NCBI GenBank assembly: GCA_021732215.1
Contig: JAKFVL010000008.1
Location: 62,001 to 126,000, forward strand
Length of the DNA stretch: 64,000 nucleotides
From: Hyphomicrobiales bacterium
Lineage (GTDB): Bacteria; Pseudomonadota; Alphaproteobacteria; Rhizobiales; Xanthobacteraceae
Direction: 5' to 3'
The position numbers and the translations under genes were made by a program. The notes under the pieces were generated by a model, which made no database searches, was not told where the DNA came from, and was given only the letters and a program-made list of their open reading frames with translations. The first letter of the stretch is position 1. Each line of letters opens with the position of its first letter. Positions 1-9,069 of the stretch are shown here, in pieces.

Positions 1-57
1 AACGGCCAGCACAGCGGCCAGCTTCAATCCCTGGAGGGTTCGCACGTAACTGTTCAT
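1..57 (-). CDS. pal: Partial lipoprotein/secreted protein, probable Pal (N-terminus only)
   Basis: Only the first 19 codons are inside the window, starting with ATG at 57. They encode a short polar stretch followed by a hydrophobic segment (LKLAAVLAV), as in a signal peptide. A GGAGG ribosome site lies 8 bases upstream. Pal, the peptidoglycan-associated outer membrane lipoprotein, usually follows tolB in this group and is otherwise missing here, and its signal peptide has this character. The identity is therefore an inference from position and signal sequence. The lipobox and OmpA-like domain would lie beyond the window edge. Confidence 0.5.
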   Translation of the reverse strand, partial: MNSYVRTLQGLKLAAVLAV

Positions 58-652
58 TCCGGAGCCTCCACGCTCACTAGATCGGACTAAATCGGACCAG
101 AGCATTTTCCGGCCAAGTGGGCGCCGGTTAGCCGCAAGAAAATGCTCGCCATCCATATTCTTGCGCGTATTCCTGTCGCAAAACCGGTATCCACTTTTGC
201 GGAATACGCGCATGTCCGGTTTACCGCTCTTTAGTTAAGCGAACCTTCCGTCAACCTTGATGCGGTGTTGCCCGGGTCGCTCAAATGCCCCCAAACCGCG
301 GAAAGCCGCCGCGATAGTTAATGGGGTGTAAATGTGGCGCGAGGGTGAAGGCAGCGCCACCGCATTGTGAATGACGGTAATTGCCGGCTCTCAAATAGCG
401 GTCAAATCCACGACTTCGTTGCCATCCAGCACCCGGCGAGCCCGGCCAGCACCCGGTGAGCCCGGTCAAGGTTCGAGGTCGAGGTCCTCTCCCAAGCAGC
501 GATCACGACGGTGGCTGGCGGGGCGGCGATCGCTGTGGTCGACATCGGCGTGGCCGGATCACGCCTCACGGAGCAAACGGTATGCCATTACGCCATCATG
601 ACGGCGTCATCACCGGCGGCAGTCCGCGGTGTCCTGGTCGCCAGCCGCGCCG
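58..652. other. 595-base gap: palindromic repeat, short tandem repeat, no convincing gene
   Basis: The left third holds the promoter region of the probable pal gene and two stem-loops (see the repeat at 99-211). At 426-465 a 20-base unit is tandemly duplicated with one mismatch (CCAGCACCCGGYGAGCCCGG). Short open frames cross the rest on both strands, but none has a ribosome site, a recognisable protein or persuasive codon use. I see no gene here. Confidence 0.6.
99..211. repeat. Two adjacent Rhizobiales-type palindromes
   Basis: First stem: AGAGCATTTTC at 99-109 is mirrored by GAAAATGCTC at 138-147. Second stem: GCGCGTATTCC at 163-173 is mirrored perfectly by GGAATACGCGC ending at 211. Its loop contains AAACCGGTATCCACTTTTGC, a motif I recognise from dispersed intergenic palindromes of rhizobial genomes. 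It lies upstream of the probable pal gene. Confidence 0.75.
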
Positions 653-1390
653 TCAGCCGACGGCTAGCTTGCGAAAGGGAAAGGGAGGCAGACTCAGCGG
701 CGCGAGCGACTCGCTGCGGCGCTCGAACAGCATTCGACGCTCGAACTGGCTGGAGCGGAAGTAAGGATAGCGCTGGAAGATGCGGTCGCGCACTTCGGGA
801 TAGTCCGCAGCCATCAGGCAAAGCGGCTTGGTCAGCGTCGGATAGGGACGCGGCTCGCACAACGGCCGCTGCAGAAAGACGCGGCGGTAGAACGCCTGAT
901 GTTCCTTGCGCACCGTCGCCGTGCCGATATCGGCATTGAAATGGGCGCAGGCGACATAGCCCAGCCGCACGGTCAGATAAGGCAACTCCGGAATGCGCTT
1001 GACCGGATTCGGATCGGCAACGAAGCGGTTCGGATCGACGATCACCTTGCCCCTGGCAAGTTCCGGTTCAAGCAGATCGCTGAATGCATCCACCGCGGGA
1101 GACATCGGCTGATCCGCCGTCGCGACAGTGATGCGGATGGAACTGGCAAGATTGCCTTCAAGATAGACACCGAAAATCCAGGAGTTCGGCAGATCGTCGA
1201 AACGATCAGTCAGCATGCGCGATGCATTGGGAAGAATCGCGCCCTCGTGGGTGTATGCGCGATATCTCAGCCTGCAGATGTCTTCCTTCTCGGCAGACGT
1301 TTCAACCAATCTGTAGTCAACACGATCGAGAAGTTCCATGCCACGCTCTGTTGAGGTCTTTATTGTTATTGGTTCTTGACCGGAGCTCAT
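653..1390 (-). CDS. FeeM-type N-acyl amino acid synthase / LuxI-fold acyltransferase
   Basis: The 245-residue product has the GNAT-like, autoinducer-synthase-like fold of the N-acyl amino acid synthase FeeM core family. These enzymes transfer a fatty acyl chain, typically from acyl-ACP, to an amino acid. Seen in the sequence: an N-terminal YRLVET...ICRLRYRAYTHEG block (residues about 25-50), a central acidic VDPNRFVAD block, and a C-terminal FQRYPYFRSSQFERRMLFE segment. An upstream TTG (1396) is possible, but ATG at 1390 has GGGGG at a suitable distance. A perfect CtrA-type box lies about 50 bases upstream, so the gene probably has its own promoter. Substrate and product are unknown. Confidence 0.75.
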   Translation of the reverse strand: MSSGQEPITIKTSTERGMELLDRVDYRLVETSAEKEDICRLRYRAYTHEGAILPNASRMLTDRFDDLPNSWIFGVYLEGNLASSIRITVATADQPMSPAVDAFSDLLEPELARGKVIVDPNRFVADPNPVKRIPELPYLTVRLGYVACAHFNADIGTATVRKEHQAFYRRVFLQRPLCEPRPYPTLTKPLCLMAADYPEVRDRIFQRYPYFRSSQFERRMLFERRSESLAPLSLPPFPFRKLAVG

Positions 1391-1440
1391 TGGCAACCCC
1401 CAGAACTGGCCATACGCAACGTTCAGCCGACGAAGACAGG

Positions 1441-1455
1441 TTAACTTTTTCTTAA
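1441..1455 (-). promoter_or_regulatory. CtrA-type box (TTAA-N7-TTAA)
   Basis: The sequence TTAACTTTTTCTTAA is an exact full CtrA consensus, 51 bases upstream of the acyltransferase start at 1390. Box recognition is direct. Regulation by CtrA is inferred. Confidence 0.6.
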
Positions 1456-1609
1456 ACGAACCGCAAAGAGATCACTGTATTAGGGTTAATTGTTGGCGGT
1501 GACGTTTAACCTTCGTCGTCGGTATGTTCGTGCGGTCGTGTTGCCCGAATTTTTTGCGCGAGCGGCGCTGAATCATGCACGCCACCACGACGTTTTCGCG
1601 AAAAGGCGT

Positions 1610-3946
1610 TTACGCCATCGTTCGTGTCTTTTCCCTGGGCGCACTCTCGTCCACCGCGGTACGCCCATGCGAGGCCGCAAGAAGTTTGCGAATCTGTGAT
1701 GCCGGTACTGGCTTGCTGAACAGATAGCCCTGCGCTTCCGTCACTGTGCCTTCGGCGCTGATGAGTTCGAGTTGTTCGTTGGTTTCGATGCCTTCGACCA
1801 CCACCGACATGCCAAGGTCCGCGCTCAGCCGCGCAACGCCGCGCAACAGCGTCAGCGGCCGCTCGGTACCGATGCCTTCAAGGAAGGAACGGTCGATCTT
1901 GACCTTCTGCAGCGGAAAATTGTGCAAGTAGCTCAGGCTGGAATAGCCGGTGCCGAAATCGTCGAGCGCGATCCGGATACCGGCGGCGCTGAGCTTGGTC
2001 AGAATCTCGTGAGTGAGCTGCGTGTTTCGCAGCAACGACGACTCGGTGATCTCGATTTCGAGGCGGCGCGCAGACAGTCCCGACACCTCGAGCGCATAGC
2101 GAACCTCGCTCAGCACGTCGCGCTGATGGAATTGCTGAGTCGAAAAATTGACAGCGACGCTGACCTGCTCGGGCCACGTCATGCATTCCATGCACGCCTT
2201 GCGCAGAATCCAGCGCCCGAGATCGACGATCAGGCCCATGTCCTCGACCACCGGAATGATATCGGCCGGCGAAACCATACCGCGCTCGGGATGATTCCAG
2301 CGCAGCAACGCCTCGCAAGTCGAAATACGGCCGCTCTTCAGGTTCACCAGCGGCTGGAAGTAGAGCTCGAATTCCTCGTTGGCGAGCGCTTGCCGCAGAT
2401 CGAGTTCGAGGACGCGGCGCGCCTCCACCATCTTCGCCATTTCGGGGCGGAAGAAGCAGTAGGTGCCGCGGCCGTCGGACTTGGCGCGGTAGAGCGCCAT
2501 GTCGGCGTTCTTCAGCAGATTGTCAGCGCTGATGCCGGGCGAGGTCATCGCGATGCCGACGCTGGCGCCGATCTCGACCTGGTGACGATCGATCTCGTAC
2601 CGCTCGCTCAGCCGCTCGACGATGCGCAGGGCGAGATTCGCGGCGTCCTGATCGGACTTGACGCGCTGCTGGAACACCACGAACTCGTCGCCGCCGAAAC
2701 GCGCGATCAGATCCTCCGGGCGCAGCATCTCGCGCAACCGGTCGGCCACGGTGCACAGCAGTTGATCGCCGCAGGGATGGCCCAGCGTGTCATTGACCTG
2801 CTTGAACTGGTCGAGATCGATGAACAGCAGCGCCGATGTCGCTGCAATATCGGGCATGGTCGCGAGAATCTGCTCGATCTCGTTGCGGAAGTTGACGCGG
2901 TTCGGCAGCCCCGTGAGTTCATCGTAACGCGCCATGTAACGGATGCGCGCCTCGGAGCTGCGCCGTTCGGTGATGTCTTCGACCAAAAGCACGACGCCGC
3001 CGGCCGCCATCGGCTGGAACGTCCACAGCAGCGCCCGCTCGCTGTTCCCGGCCTGTTCGATAGTGGTGATTTCGGTGGCGCGTGCGCTGTCGATCGCCTG
3101 GACGATCGCCGTGGCGCTGGCTGGCGTGACCGTTTTGGAATCGAGGCAGGCGGCGATCACGCCGCCGATATCGGCGCCCCGATTCACAAGGTCGGTGCTC
3201 AGCCGCATCATGCTGCCGAAACGGTAGTTCATCACCGCCAGCCGGCGATCGGCGCGGAACATGCAAAGGCCGTGCGGCATGTTGTTAAGCGCAGTGTCGA
3301 ACTGGCCCGCGATAGAGGCGACGCGCTCGCTCGCGACCAGAGCCTTCACATAGATATGCTGCAGGCTGAAGGTGATGCGTTTCAGGCCGACGAAGAACAG
3401 CACGTTGAGAAGCGCGAAGCCGATGTAATAGGGGTCGGCATGCAGCGCCAGCGCGAGCGACATCGGTCCGCAGGCGAAGATGATCTGAAGCTGCGCGATC
3501 CAGGGCCGGCCGTAGTTGCGGCCGGAGCCGGCCGCCGTGTAGGCGACCGTGACCGAGGTGCACAGCATATGCGCGACCGGATCGTCGCTGCCGAGCAGCA
3601 CCAGAAGACACCAGACGCCCAGCCCGCTGGCATAGGCGACCGCGCCGATCTTGTAGCGCATCTCCCACTCGGCGGCGGCTTCGGCAGATAGCGGCTTCGG
3701 CTGCTTCTCGTACTCGCGCATATGGAACGCGCGTACCGTGCCGATCACGATGATGATCAGCGCGCAAGGCCACAGCCAGAGATTGCCGGTTTTAACGGCC
3801 GTCAGAACCGTCGCAACCGCGGCGCAAACGGCGCCCGCGAACATTGCGGTGAAATTCTGAAACAGCGAATCGACCAGCGCCGCGTAAATCGAAGGTGTCA
3901 GCGCAGACTCGTCCCGGCGGCCCTTATCGAGATCAACCAGTTGCAT
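1610..3946 (-). CDS. Membrane PAS-GGDEF-EAL cyclic-di-GMP protein
   Basis: This 778-residue protein should make and/or break down cyclic di-GMP at the inner membrane. About six hydrophobic segments occupy residues 30-190, followed by a PAS-like stretch (about 210-325) with an LNNMPHGLCMF start typical of PAS_7. A GGDEF domain follows with an intact GGDEF active site near residue 417 (RFGGDEF). The C-terminal EAL domain has an intact EALLRW near residue 545 and the DDFGTGYSS loop. Both catalytic signatures are present, so either activity is possible. It lies between tolB and the probable pal on the same strand, 208 bases after tolB, which suggests separate transcription. Start is ATG 3946 with a weak ribosome site. 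Confidence 0.9.
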   Translation of the reverse strand: MQLVDLDKGRRDESALTPSIYAALVDSLFQNFTAMFAGAVCAAVATVLTAVKTGNLWLWPCALIIIVIGTVRAFHMREYEKQPKPLSAEAAAEWEMRYKIGAVAYASGLGVWCLLVLLGSDDPVAHMLCTSVTVAYTAAGSGRNYGRPWIAQLQIIFACGPMSLALALHADPYYIGFALLNVLFFVGLKRITFSLQHIYVKALVASERVASIAGQFDTALNNMPHGLCMFRADRRLAVMNYRFGSMMRLSTDLVNRGADIGGVIAACLDSKTVTPASATAIVQAIDSARATEITTIEQAGNSERALLWTFQPMAAGGVVLLVEDITERRSSEARIRYMARYDELTGLPNRVNFRNEIEQILATMPDIAATSALLFIDLDQFKQVNDTLGHPCGDQLLCTVADRLREMLRPEDLIARFGGDEFVVFQQRVKSDQDAANLALRIVERLSERYEIDRHQVEIGASVGIAMTSPGISADNLLKNADMALYRAKSDGRGTYCFFRPEMAKMVEARRVLELDLRQALANEEFELYFQPLVNLKSGRISTCEALLRWNHPERGMVSPADIIPVVEDMGLIVDLGRWILRKACMECMTWPEQVSVAVNFSTQQFHQRDVLSEVRYALEVSGLSARRLEIEITESSLLRNTQLTHEILTKLSAAGIRIALDDFGTGYSSLSYLHNFPLQKVKIDRSFLEGIGTERPLTLLRGVARLSADLGMSVVVEGIETNEQLELISAEGTVTEAQGYLFSKPVPASQIRKLLAASHGRTAVDESAPREKTRTMA

Positions 3947-4154
3947 CGTTGCTCGTGCTTTTGGACGTTCAAGCGCGAACGTTTACATGCGGGTCATGAA
4001 ATCTTTCTGAGGGAACATCGTTAGCAAATCGTTTTTGCAGACTTGCGAAACGCCGAATTGCCCATGATTTCAGCATCCTAGGCAAAGTTTGCCGCACCGG
4101 CGAACGCGACCGCCAGGCTGCGTCGTCAACCAGACGTTTACGATAGCAAAACGC

Positions 4155-5507
4155 CTACGAGAGCAGCGGCGACCAGGCGGGATCCGATGCAAAGCCCGGC
4201 GTTGGAACGCGCTGCTCGTTGCGGCCGGAAATATCGACGGTGAACAGCGACGGCCCTGTATTGCCGGGCGGATCGCGGAAGAACATCAGCACGCGACCGT
4301 TCGGCGCAAAGGTCGGGCCTTCGTTATGGAAGCCTGAAGTGAGAACCCGCTCGCCCGATCCGTCCGGCTTCATGATGCCGATGGCGAATTGTCCGCCACC
4401 CTGCTTGGTGAAAGCGATGTAGTCGCCGCGCGGCGACCAGACTGGCGTCGAATAGCTGCCTTCGCCGAACGAGATACGCTGGGCCGCGCCACCCGTGGCC
4501 GGCATCACGTAAACCTGCGGGCGTCCGCCGCGATCGGACTCGAAGCAGATCTTCGAGCCGTCAGGCGAATAGGACGGCGACGTATCGATCGCCGGGGTGT
4601 CGGTGAGGCGTGTCGCCGACTTCGAGCGCAGGTCCATCACGAACAGGTTCGAATTGCCGCCCTGCTGCAGGCTCATGATGACGCGCTGGCCGTCGGGTGA
4701 AAATCGCGGCGCAAACGACATGCCGGGGAAGTTGCCGACGATCTCGCGCTGGCCGGTCTCGACGTTGAACAGATAGACCCGGGGATCGCCCTGGCCGAAT
4801 TCCATGTAGGTGATTTCCTGAGTGGTCGGCGAGAAGCGCGGCGTCAGCACGAGGTCGGCGCCGCGCGTGAGGTAGCGCACGTTGGCGCCGTCCTGATCCA
4901 TGATCGCGAGCCGCTTGACGCGGCGTTCCTTCGAGCCGCTCTCGTCGACGAACACCACGCGGCTGTCGAAATAGCCCTTCTCGCCGGTGAGGCGTTCGTA
5001 AATCTGATCCGAGATGATGTGGGCGATGCGCCGCCAGTATTCCGGCGAGGTGAAATATTGCTGGCCGGTGAGCTGCTGGCCGGCAGGCACGTCCCACAGA
5101 CGGAATTCGGCCTTCAGCCGGCCGTCGCCCTGACGTGTCATGCGGCCGGTTACCAGCGCCTGCGCGTTGATGGTGCGCCAGTTGGCGAACTGCGGCGCGG
5201 TGTCGATGTTGCTGACCTTCTCGATGAAGGCCGCCGGATCGATCGGCGCAAACAATCCGCTGCGCTTGAGGTTGCTGGTGATGACCTGCGAGACATTGAC
5301 GCCGACCTCGGCGTCCGCCGGCGTGCCGGCGACGAAATTCGGTATAGCGATCACCAGCGGCGCGACATTGCCTTCGGTCACTTGCAGCCGGGTTTGCGCC
5401 AGAGCCCCACGCGGCACGAGGAGGCTCGCGGCTGTCCCGGCGCCGCCGATGAGGGCGTCACGGCGGGTCAGCGGCAGCAGGGGAAGACGGCGGGACGTCA
5501 CGGACAT
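4155..5507 (-). CDS. tolB: Tol-Pal system periplasmic beta-propeller protein TolB
   Basis: TolB is the periplasmic component of the Tol-Pal complex, which constricts the envelope at division and contacts Pal. The 450-residue product has an N-terminal D2-type domain and C-terminal repeats with the SPDG-type motif of TolB propellers ([19 protein letters not shown]). The signal sequence contains [11 protein letters not shown] before a hydrophobic run and an ALA-Q cleavage site, so it looks like a Tat rather than a Sec leader. I chose ATG 5507, immediately before the leader; an upstream ATG at 5573 would add 22 residues ahead of it. It follows tolA by 84 bases. Confidence 0.95.
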   Translation of the reverse strand: MSVTSRRLPLLPLTRRDALIGGAGTAASLLVPRGALAQTRLQVTEGNVAPLVIAIPNFVAGTPADAEVGVNVSQVITSNLKRSGLFAPIDPAAFIEKVSNIDTAPQFANWRTINAQALVTGRMTRQGDGRLKAEFRLWDVPAGQQLTGQQYFTSPEYWRRIAHIISDQIYERLTGEKGYFDSRVVFVDESGSKERRVKRLAIMDQDGANVRYLTRGADLVLTPRFSPTTQEITYMEFGQGDPRVYLFNVETGQREIVGNFPGMSFAPRFSPDGQRVIMSLQQGGNSNLFVMDLRSKSATRLTDTPAIDTSPSYSPDGSKICFESDRGGRPQVYVMPATGGAAQRISFGEGSYSTPVWSPRGDYIAFTKQGGGQFAIGIMKPDGSGERVLTSGFHNEGPTFAPNGRVLMFFRDPPGNTGPSLFTVDISGRNEQRVPTPGFASDPAWSPLLS

Positions 5508-5591
5508 CGGGGGCTCACTGCGAAAAACAAAATCGAATTGGGCACGAACGTTTTTAGCAATCGGCTTCAACAATCGGCGGACATATCGGCA

Positions 5592-6575
5592 TCATGTCGA
5601 ACCGCGAAACATCTGGCGCGGGTCGAAGGTCACAATCATGTCCTTCCACTGCTCGTAGGTCGCAGGCTGCAGCATATCGAAGGGCTGCGCCTGAAGAACG
5701 GCGCGAAGCGCGGCATCGGCGGCGGCCTGATAGCGCGGCGAGGTGCCGCGCGAAACGATCTCGGGCGGAGCGGCCAATCGCTTTTCCGGGGTCAGGCGAA
5801 TCCGGATATCGACGATCAGTTCCTCCGGCCGCTCGGTGCCGGCTTGCAGATTCCACAGCTTGGTAAGGCGCGCACGCAAGGCATCGAGTTCGGATTGCGA
5901 CAGCGTCGCGGCGGTGCCGCGCGCCGAACCGAGCGATGCGGACGAATTCAATTGCGCGCCAGTCGCGGCTTGCCGCGTCGGATCGCGCTTGTCGAGCAGG
6001 GCTGCGATCTTGCTCTGGTCGAACTGATATTCCTGCTTCGGCTTGGGCGGAGGCGGCGGCGCAGCCTTGGCTTGCGGCTTCGGCGGCGGTTTCTTGGCGT
6101 CGTCCTTTTTCAATGCCTCGGCGATCGGGTCCACCTTCGGCGGCGGCTCCTTCTTTTCGACCGGCTTCGGTTCGTCCTTCGGCTTTTCTTCCGCGACCTG
6201 CTTCGGCGGATCGGGCTTTTTCTCGGCCGGCTTCTCGACCGGCTTCGGCGGCTCGGGCTCCGATGCGGCGGTCTCGACCTTCGGTTTCTTCTCGGCAACC
6301 TTGCCGACGGCTTCGTCGATCGGCTGCGCGTCGGCGACTTTCTCGACCAGCGGCTTCGGATTCTCCTTTTTGCCGGTCTTGATACCGGCCGTGATCTTGG
6401 AGAGCTGATCGGTGGAGATGATATCGACCGGCATCGATTCGACCGGGGTCGCCTCGAGCGGTCGCGTTGCGAACGTCATCAGCCCCCAGCCGATGATGAT
6501 CACATGCAGAAAGATCGACGCGAACATGCTTCGGTCGATCTGCTTGATCCTGCTCCAGACGTTCGACAGGTTCAT
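5592..6575 (-). CDS. tolA: Tol-Pal system energy-linking protein TolA
   Basis: TolA spans from the inner membrane through the periplasm and couples TolQ/TolR to TolB and Pal. The 327-residue product has one membrane segment (residues about 17-36), a long proline/lysine/glutamate-rich linker (about 60-185), and a C-terminal globular domain with the TonB/TolA-like LWNLQAG...IVDIRIRLTPEKRL block (about 235-327). Its ATG overlaps the stop of tolR by four bases (ATGA), which implies translational coupling. Confidence 0.92.
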   Translation of the reverse strand: MNLSNVWSRIKQIDRSMFASIFLHVIIIGWGLMTFATRPLEATPVESMPVDIISTDQLSKITAGIKTGKKENPKPLVEKVADAQPIDEAVGKVAEKKPKVETAASEPEPPKPVEKPAEKKPDPPKQVAEEKPKDEPKPVEKKEPPPKVDPIAEALKKDDAKKPPPKPQAKAAPPPPPKPKQEYQFDQSKIAALLDKRDPTRQAATGAQLNSSASLGSARGTAATLSQSELDALRARLTKLWNLQAGTERPEELIVDIRIRLTPEKRLAAPPEIVSRGTSPRYQAAADAALRAVLQAQPFDMLQPATYEQWKDMIVTFDPRQMFRGST

Positions 6576-7024
6576 GTCCCCTGCTCGACCTCCGTTACCA
6601 GTGCGATCCGCTTGAAACCCGCGCCCGACAGTTGTCCCATCACCCGCGCGACCGTTCCGTAATCGGCCTTCTTGTCGGCGCGCATGAATATACGCTCATC
6701 GAGCCCGCCCCGCGCGTCGGTAATTGCCTTTAGTTTCGGCACCAGTTCCTTCAGATCGACTTCGGTGTCGTTAATGAACACCTTGCCTCTGATATCGACA
6801 GACAATTGCAGCGGTTGCTTGTCCTGCTCGATGCTCTTGGCCTGGGTCTGAGGAAGATCGAGCGGCACGCCCACCGTCAGCAGCGGCGCAGACACCATGA
6901 AAATAATCAGCAACACCAGCATGACGTCGACCATCGGCGTCACGTTGATCTCGGCCATGGGCGCAGAGCGGCGACGGCCGCGACGGCCACCTCCCCCGGA
7001 TGCGCCCGATGCGCTCATGCCCAT
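6572..7024 (-). CDS. tolR: Tol-Pal system proton-channel protein TolR (ExbD family)
   Basis: TolR works with TolQ to use the proton gradient to drive TolA. The 150-residue protein has a glycine/arginine-rich cytoplasmic N-terminus, one membrane helix (about residues 30-50) carrying the critical aspartate (D33 in PMVDVMLVLL), and a periplasmic domain, the ExbD/TolR layout. Two in-frame ATGs (7024 and 7018) are possible. It is separated from tolQ by a palindromic repeat and overlaps tolA by four bases. Confidence 0.93.
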   Translation of the reverse strand: MGMSASGASGGGGRRGRRRSAPMAEINVTPMVDVMLVLLIIFMVSAPLLTVGVPLDLPQTQAKSIEQDKQPLQLSVDIRGKVFINDTEVDLKELVPKLKAITDARGGLDERIFMRADKKADYGTVARVMGQLSGAGFKRIALVTEVEQGT

Positions 7025-7043
7025 GATGTAACCTCAGTTCTTC

Positions 7044-7124
7044 CGTCATTGCGAGGAGCGTCAGCGACGAAGCAATCCAGTCCAGAATGCTGAGCTGGAT
7101 TGCTTCGCTTCGCTCGCAATGACG
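7044..7124. repeat. Palindromic repeat, GTCATTGCGAG family (copy 1)
   Basis: The outer arms CGTCATTGCGAG and CTCGCAATGACG and the inner arms GCAATCCAG/CTGGATTGC pair to form a long hairpin. It sits inside the tol operon between tolQ and tolR. Related copies lie at 42281-42360 and 54589-54675, with a degenerate one near 57071-57195. Confidence 0.85.
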
Positions 7125-7136
7125 AAATCATGTCCT

Positions 7137-7835
7137 TCAAGCTCTCTCGTCGATCTGCCGCGACAGAATCGCGGAAAACTCGTCGGCAAACCCTTCCAGG
7201 CGCTGGGCCTGCCGGTTCACCTCGGACGTGAACTTATTATAGAAAATAGTCGCCGGAATGGCAGCGATAAGGCCGATCGCGGTCGCAAACAGCGCCTCGG
7301 CGATGCCCGGAGCGACGACCGCGAGCGAGGTATTCTTTGATGCGGCGATCGACTGGAAGCTCGACATGATGCCCCAGACGGTGCCGAACAGGCCGACGAA
7401 CGGCCCCGCCGAGCCAACCGTCGCCAGCACCAGAAGCCGGCGCTCAAGCCGTTCCAGTTCGCGCGAGATCGACACGCTCATCACCTTCTCGATACGCATC
7501 TGCAGACCCGCAACCGAGCGCGTCTGACTTTCGAACGATCGCTTCCATTCGCGCATGGCCGCGACAAACAGCGCCGCCATCGATTGTGTCGGCTTGCTCG
7601 ACAGCGCGCGGTAGAGATCCTCGATCGACTCGCCAGACCAGAACGCCTGCTCGAAGCGATCCATCGACCTCTTGGTGCGCGCGTAGAGAAACATCTTGTC
7701 GATGGCGATGGCCCATACCCAGACCGAGCAGGCGAGCAGCCCGAGCATCACCGTCTTGACGACCAGATGGGCCTGCCAGAACAGCGTGATCAGCGACACG
7801 TCGGTGGTAACCGCCGGCAGGTCGGCTGGATTCAT
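7137..7835 (-). CDS. tolQ: Tol-Pal system proton-channel protein TolQ (MotA/ExbB family)
   Basis: TolQ forms the inner membrane proton channel with TolR. The 232-residue product has three membrane segments, the first near residues 15-38 and the others in the C-terminal half, where the AVVAPGIAEALFATAIGLIAAIPA helix is typical of TolQ/ExbB. ATG 7835 was chosen over an upstream in-frame start (7895) because MNPADLP begins just before the first membrane helix and AGAGGACGAG lies upstream. It is the first gene of tolQRAB. Its usual upstream neighbour ybgC is about 12 kb away in this genome. Confidence 0.95.
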   Translation of the reverse strand: MNPADLPAVTTDVSLITLFWQAHLVVKTVMLGLLACSVWVWAIAIDKMFLYARTKRSMDRFEQAFWSGESIEDLYRALSSKPTQSMAALFVAAMREWKRSFESQTRSVAGLQMRIEKVMSVSISRELERLERRLLVLATVGSAGPFVGLFGTVWGIMSSFQSIAASKNTSLAVVAPGIAEALFATAIGLIAAIPATIFYNKFTSEVNRQAQRLEGFADEFSAILSRQIDERA

Positions 7836-8017
7836 GGCTCTCGTCCTCTCACACAGCAAAATCCCGAAACGGAACGGCAAGAACCCGATCCGCAACCGCG
7901 CGGCGAATCGCGCTGGTGCGCGCCGCCAACCCCTTCATGTCGCTTGGGAAAGCTCGTCCCGGAGCTTGCGTGAGGCTTCCCCTGCCAACATGTCAAAACG
8001 AGGGCTGTTTGCGCCCC

Positions 8018-8042
8018 TTAACCAAACGCTGAACATGGTTAA
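8018..8042. promoter_or_regulatory. TTAACC-N13-GGTTAA inverted repeat upstream of tolQ
   Basis: Perfect 6-base arms (TTAACC at 8018-8023, GGTTAA at 8037-8042) lie about 180 bases upstream of the tolQ start, just past the 3' end of the LysR gene. Each arm contains a CtrA half-site (TTAA), but the spacing is not the 7-base full box. A role in tol transcription is only possible. Confidence 0.3.
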
Positions 8043-8063
8043 TGACGGGTTACCGGCACCCGA

Positions 8064-8948
8064 TCAAACAGCAGGAACCGAGTCCGCGGCTGCCGCGGCA
8101 AAACTGCCGGCAATCCAGTCGCGCACCTGCTTGAGCGGTCTCGAGCGCCTGAGATCGCGATGCCACACCAGCCAGACGGCGCGCGGGGGAATCGACGGCG
8201 CCGGAAGTTCAACGAGAGAGGAATGTCGGCGCGCAAGCAGCCGCGGCAGGATGCCGGCCCCGACCCCGGAGGCGACTGCATTGAAAATGGCGCGGGTGCT
8301 CGACGTCCGCACGACCACGTTGTTGTCGAGCCCGTTGTCCGTGATCCACCGCACCTCGGGGATCGCGCCATAGGCGTCGTCGTATCCGACGATTCGCGCA
8401 TCGCGAAGATCGAAAGCCGGCCGTTCTCCGCCGGCCAAGGACCGGCTGACGAACAGCCCCATGCGCAGCGGCGGCAACCGCTTCGCGATCAGGCTGTCGC
8501 CTTCGGGTTGCACCAGCCTCACCGCAAGATCGGCATTGTGTAGAGCCAGCGACACCACCGCGGTATCAACCATTAAATCGAGCTTCACCTCGGGCGCTGA
8601 TGCAATCAGGCTTGGCAGCCGCGGCGCAAGAATTTCTCCGATCACTGGCTCGGTCGCCGAAACCCGGATCGGCGTCTGCCCGCCGCCTTGGCGCAGGACG
8701 GCGGCTAGCCGCTCGACGCCGGCAAGAATGTGCTCTCCATTACCCGCGCTTTCCAGCAGCGTCCGGCCTGCGGCAGTCATGGCCAACCCCTGTGCGGTCC
8801 GGTCGATCAGCCGAAGTCCGAGTTCGGCCTCAAGCCCGTCGATGCGGCGCGCGACGGTTGCGATCGATACCCGCAACGTCCGCGCCGCCGCGGTCAGCGT
8901 CCGGTGCCGCGCGGCGACGCTGAAGGCGCGAAAATTTTCCCAGTCCAT
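8064..8948 (-). CDS. LysR-family transcriptional regulator
   Basis: This is a 294-residue LysR-type regulator. Residues 1-60 carry the winged helix-turn-helix (FRAFSVAARHRTLTAAARTLRVSIATVARRIDGLEAELG), followed by an effector-binding domain of the LysR substrate fold. Helix-turn-helix residues diverge slightly (SIATVARRI rather than SQPAVSRQI), as in the subgroup that begins MDWE. It is divergent from the DUF4267 membrane protein gene at 9070, with a 121-base AT-rich gap that would suit a LysR-controlled promoter. The effector is unknown. ATG 8948 is preferred over GTG 8951. Confidence 0.9.
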   Translation of the reverse strand: MDWENFRAFSVAARHRTLTAAARTLRVSIATVARRIDGLEAELGLRLIDRTAQGLAMTAAGRTLLESAGNGEHILAGVERLAAVLRQGGGQTPIRVSATEPVIGEILAPRLPSLIASAPEVKLDLMVDTAVVSLALHNADLAVRLVQPEGDSLIAKRLPPLRMGLFVSRSLAGGERPAFDLRDARIVGYDDAYGAIPEVRWITDNGLDNNVVVRTSSTRAIFNAVASGVGAGILPRLLARRHSSLVELPAPSIPPRAVWLVWHRDLRRSRPLKQVRDWIAGSFAAAAADSVPAV

Positions 8949-9069
8949 CACCGCCGCCCTGCTTTAGTTTTTAGATTTCAAAAAGCCATTTTTCATAATC
9001 GAGCGTATCGTTCTGCGTGCTGCGGGTCCAGCCTCGACGGCATGTCCAGCGGCAACAGAGGAGCCGTGC

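Noticed and set aside
426-465. CRISPR array
   Set aside because: Only two directly adjacent 20-base units without spacers, and no cas genes in the window.
1772-3691. Long plus-strand open frame opposite the GGDEF-EAL gene
   Set aside because: It is antisense to a well-supported gene, its translation matches no family, and high GC content commonly leaves such frames open.
5019-6662. Long plus-strand open frame opposite tolA and tolB
   Set aside because: It is antisense to two strongly identified genes, is extremely arginine-rich, and has no recognisable domain.
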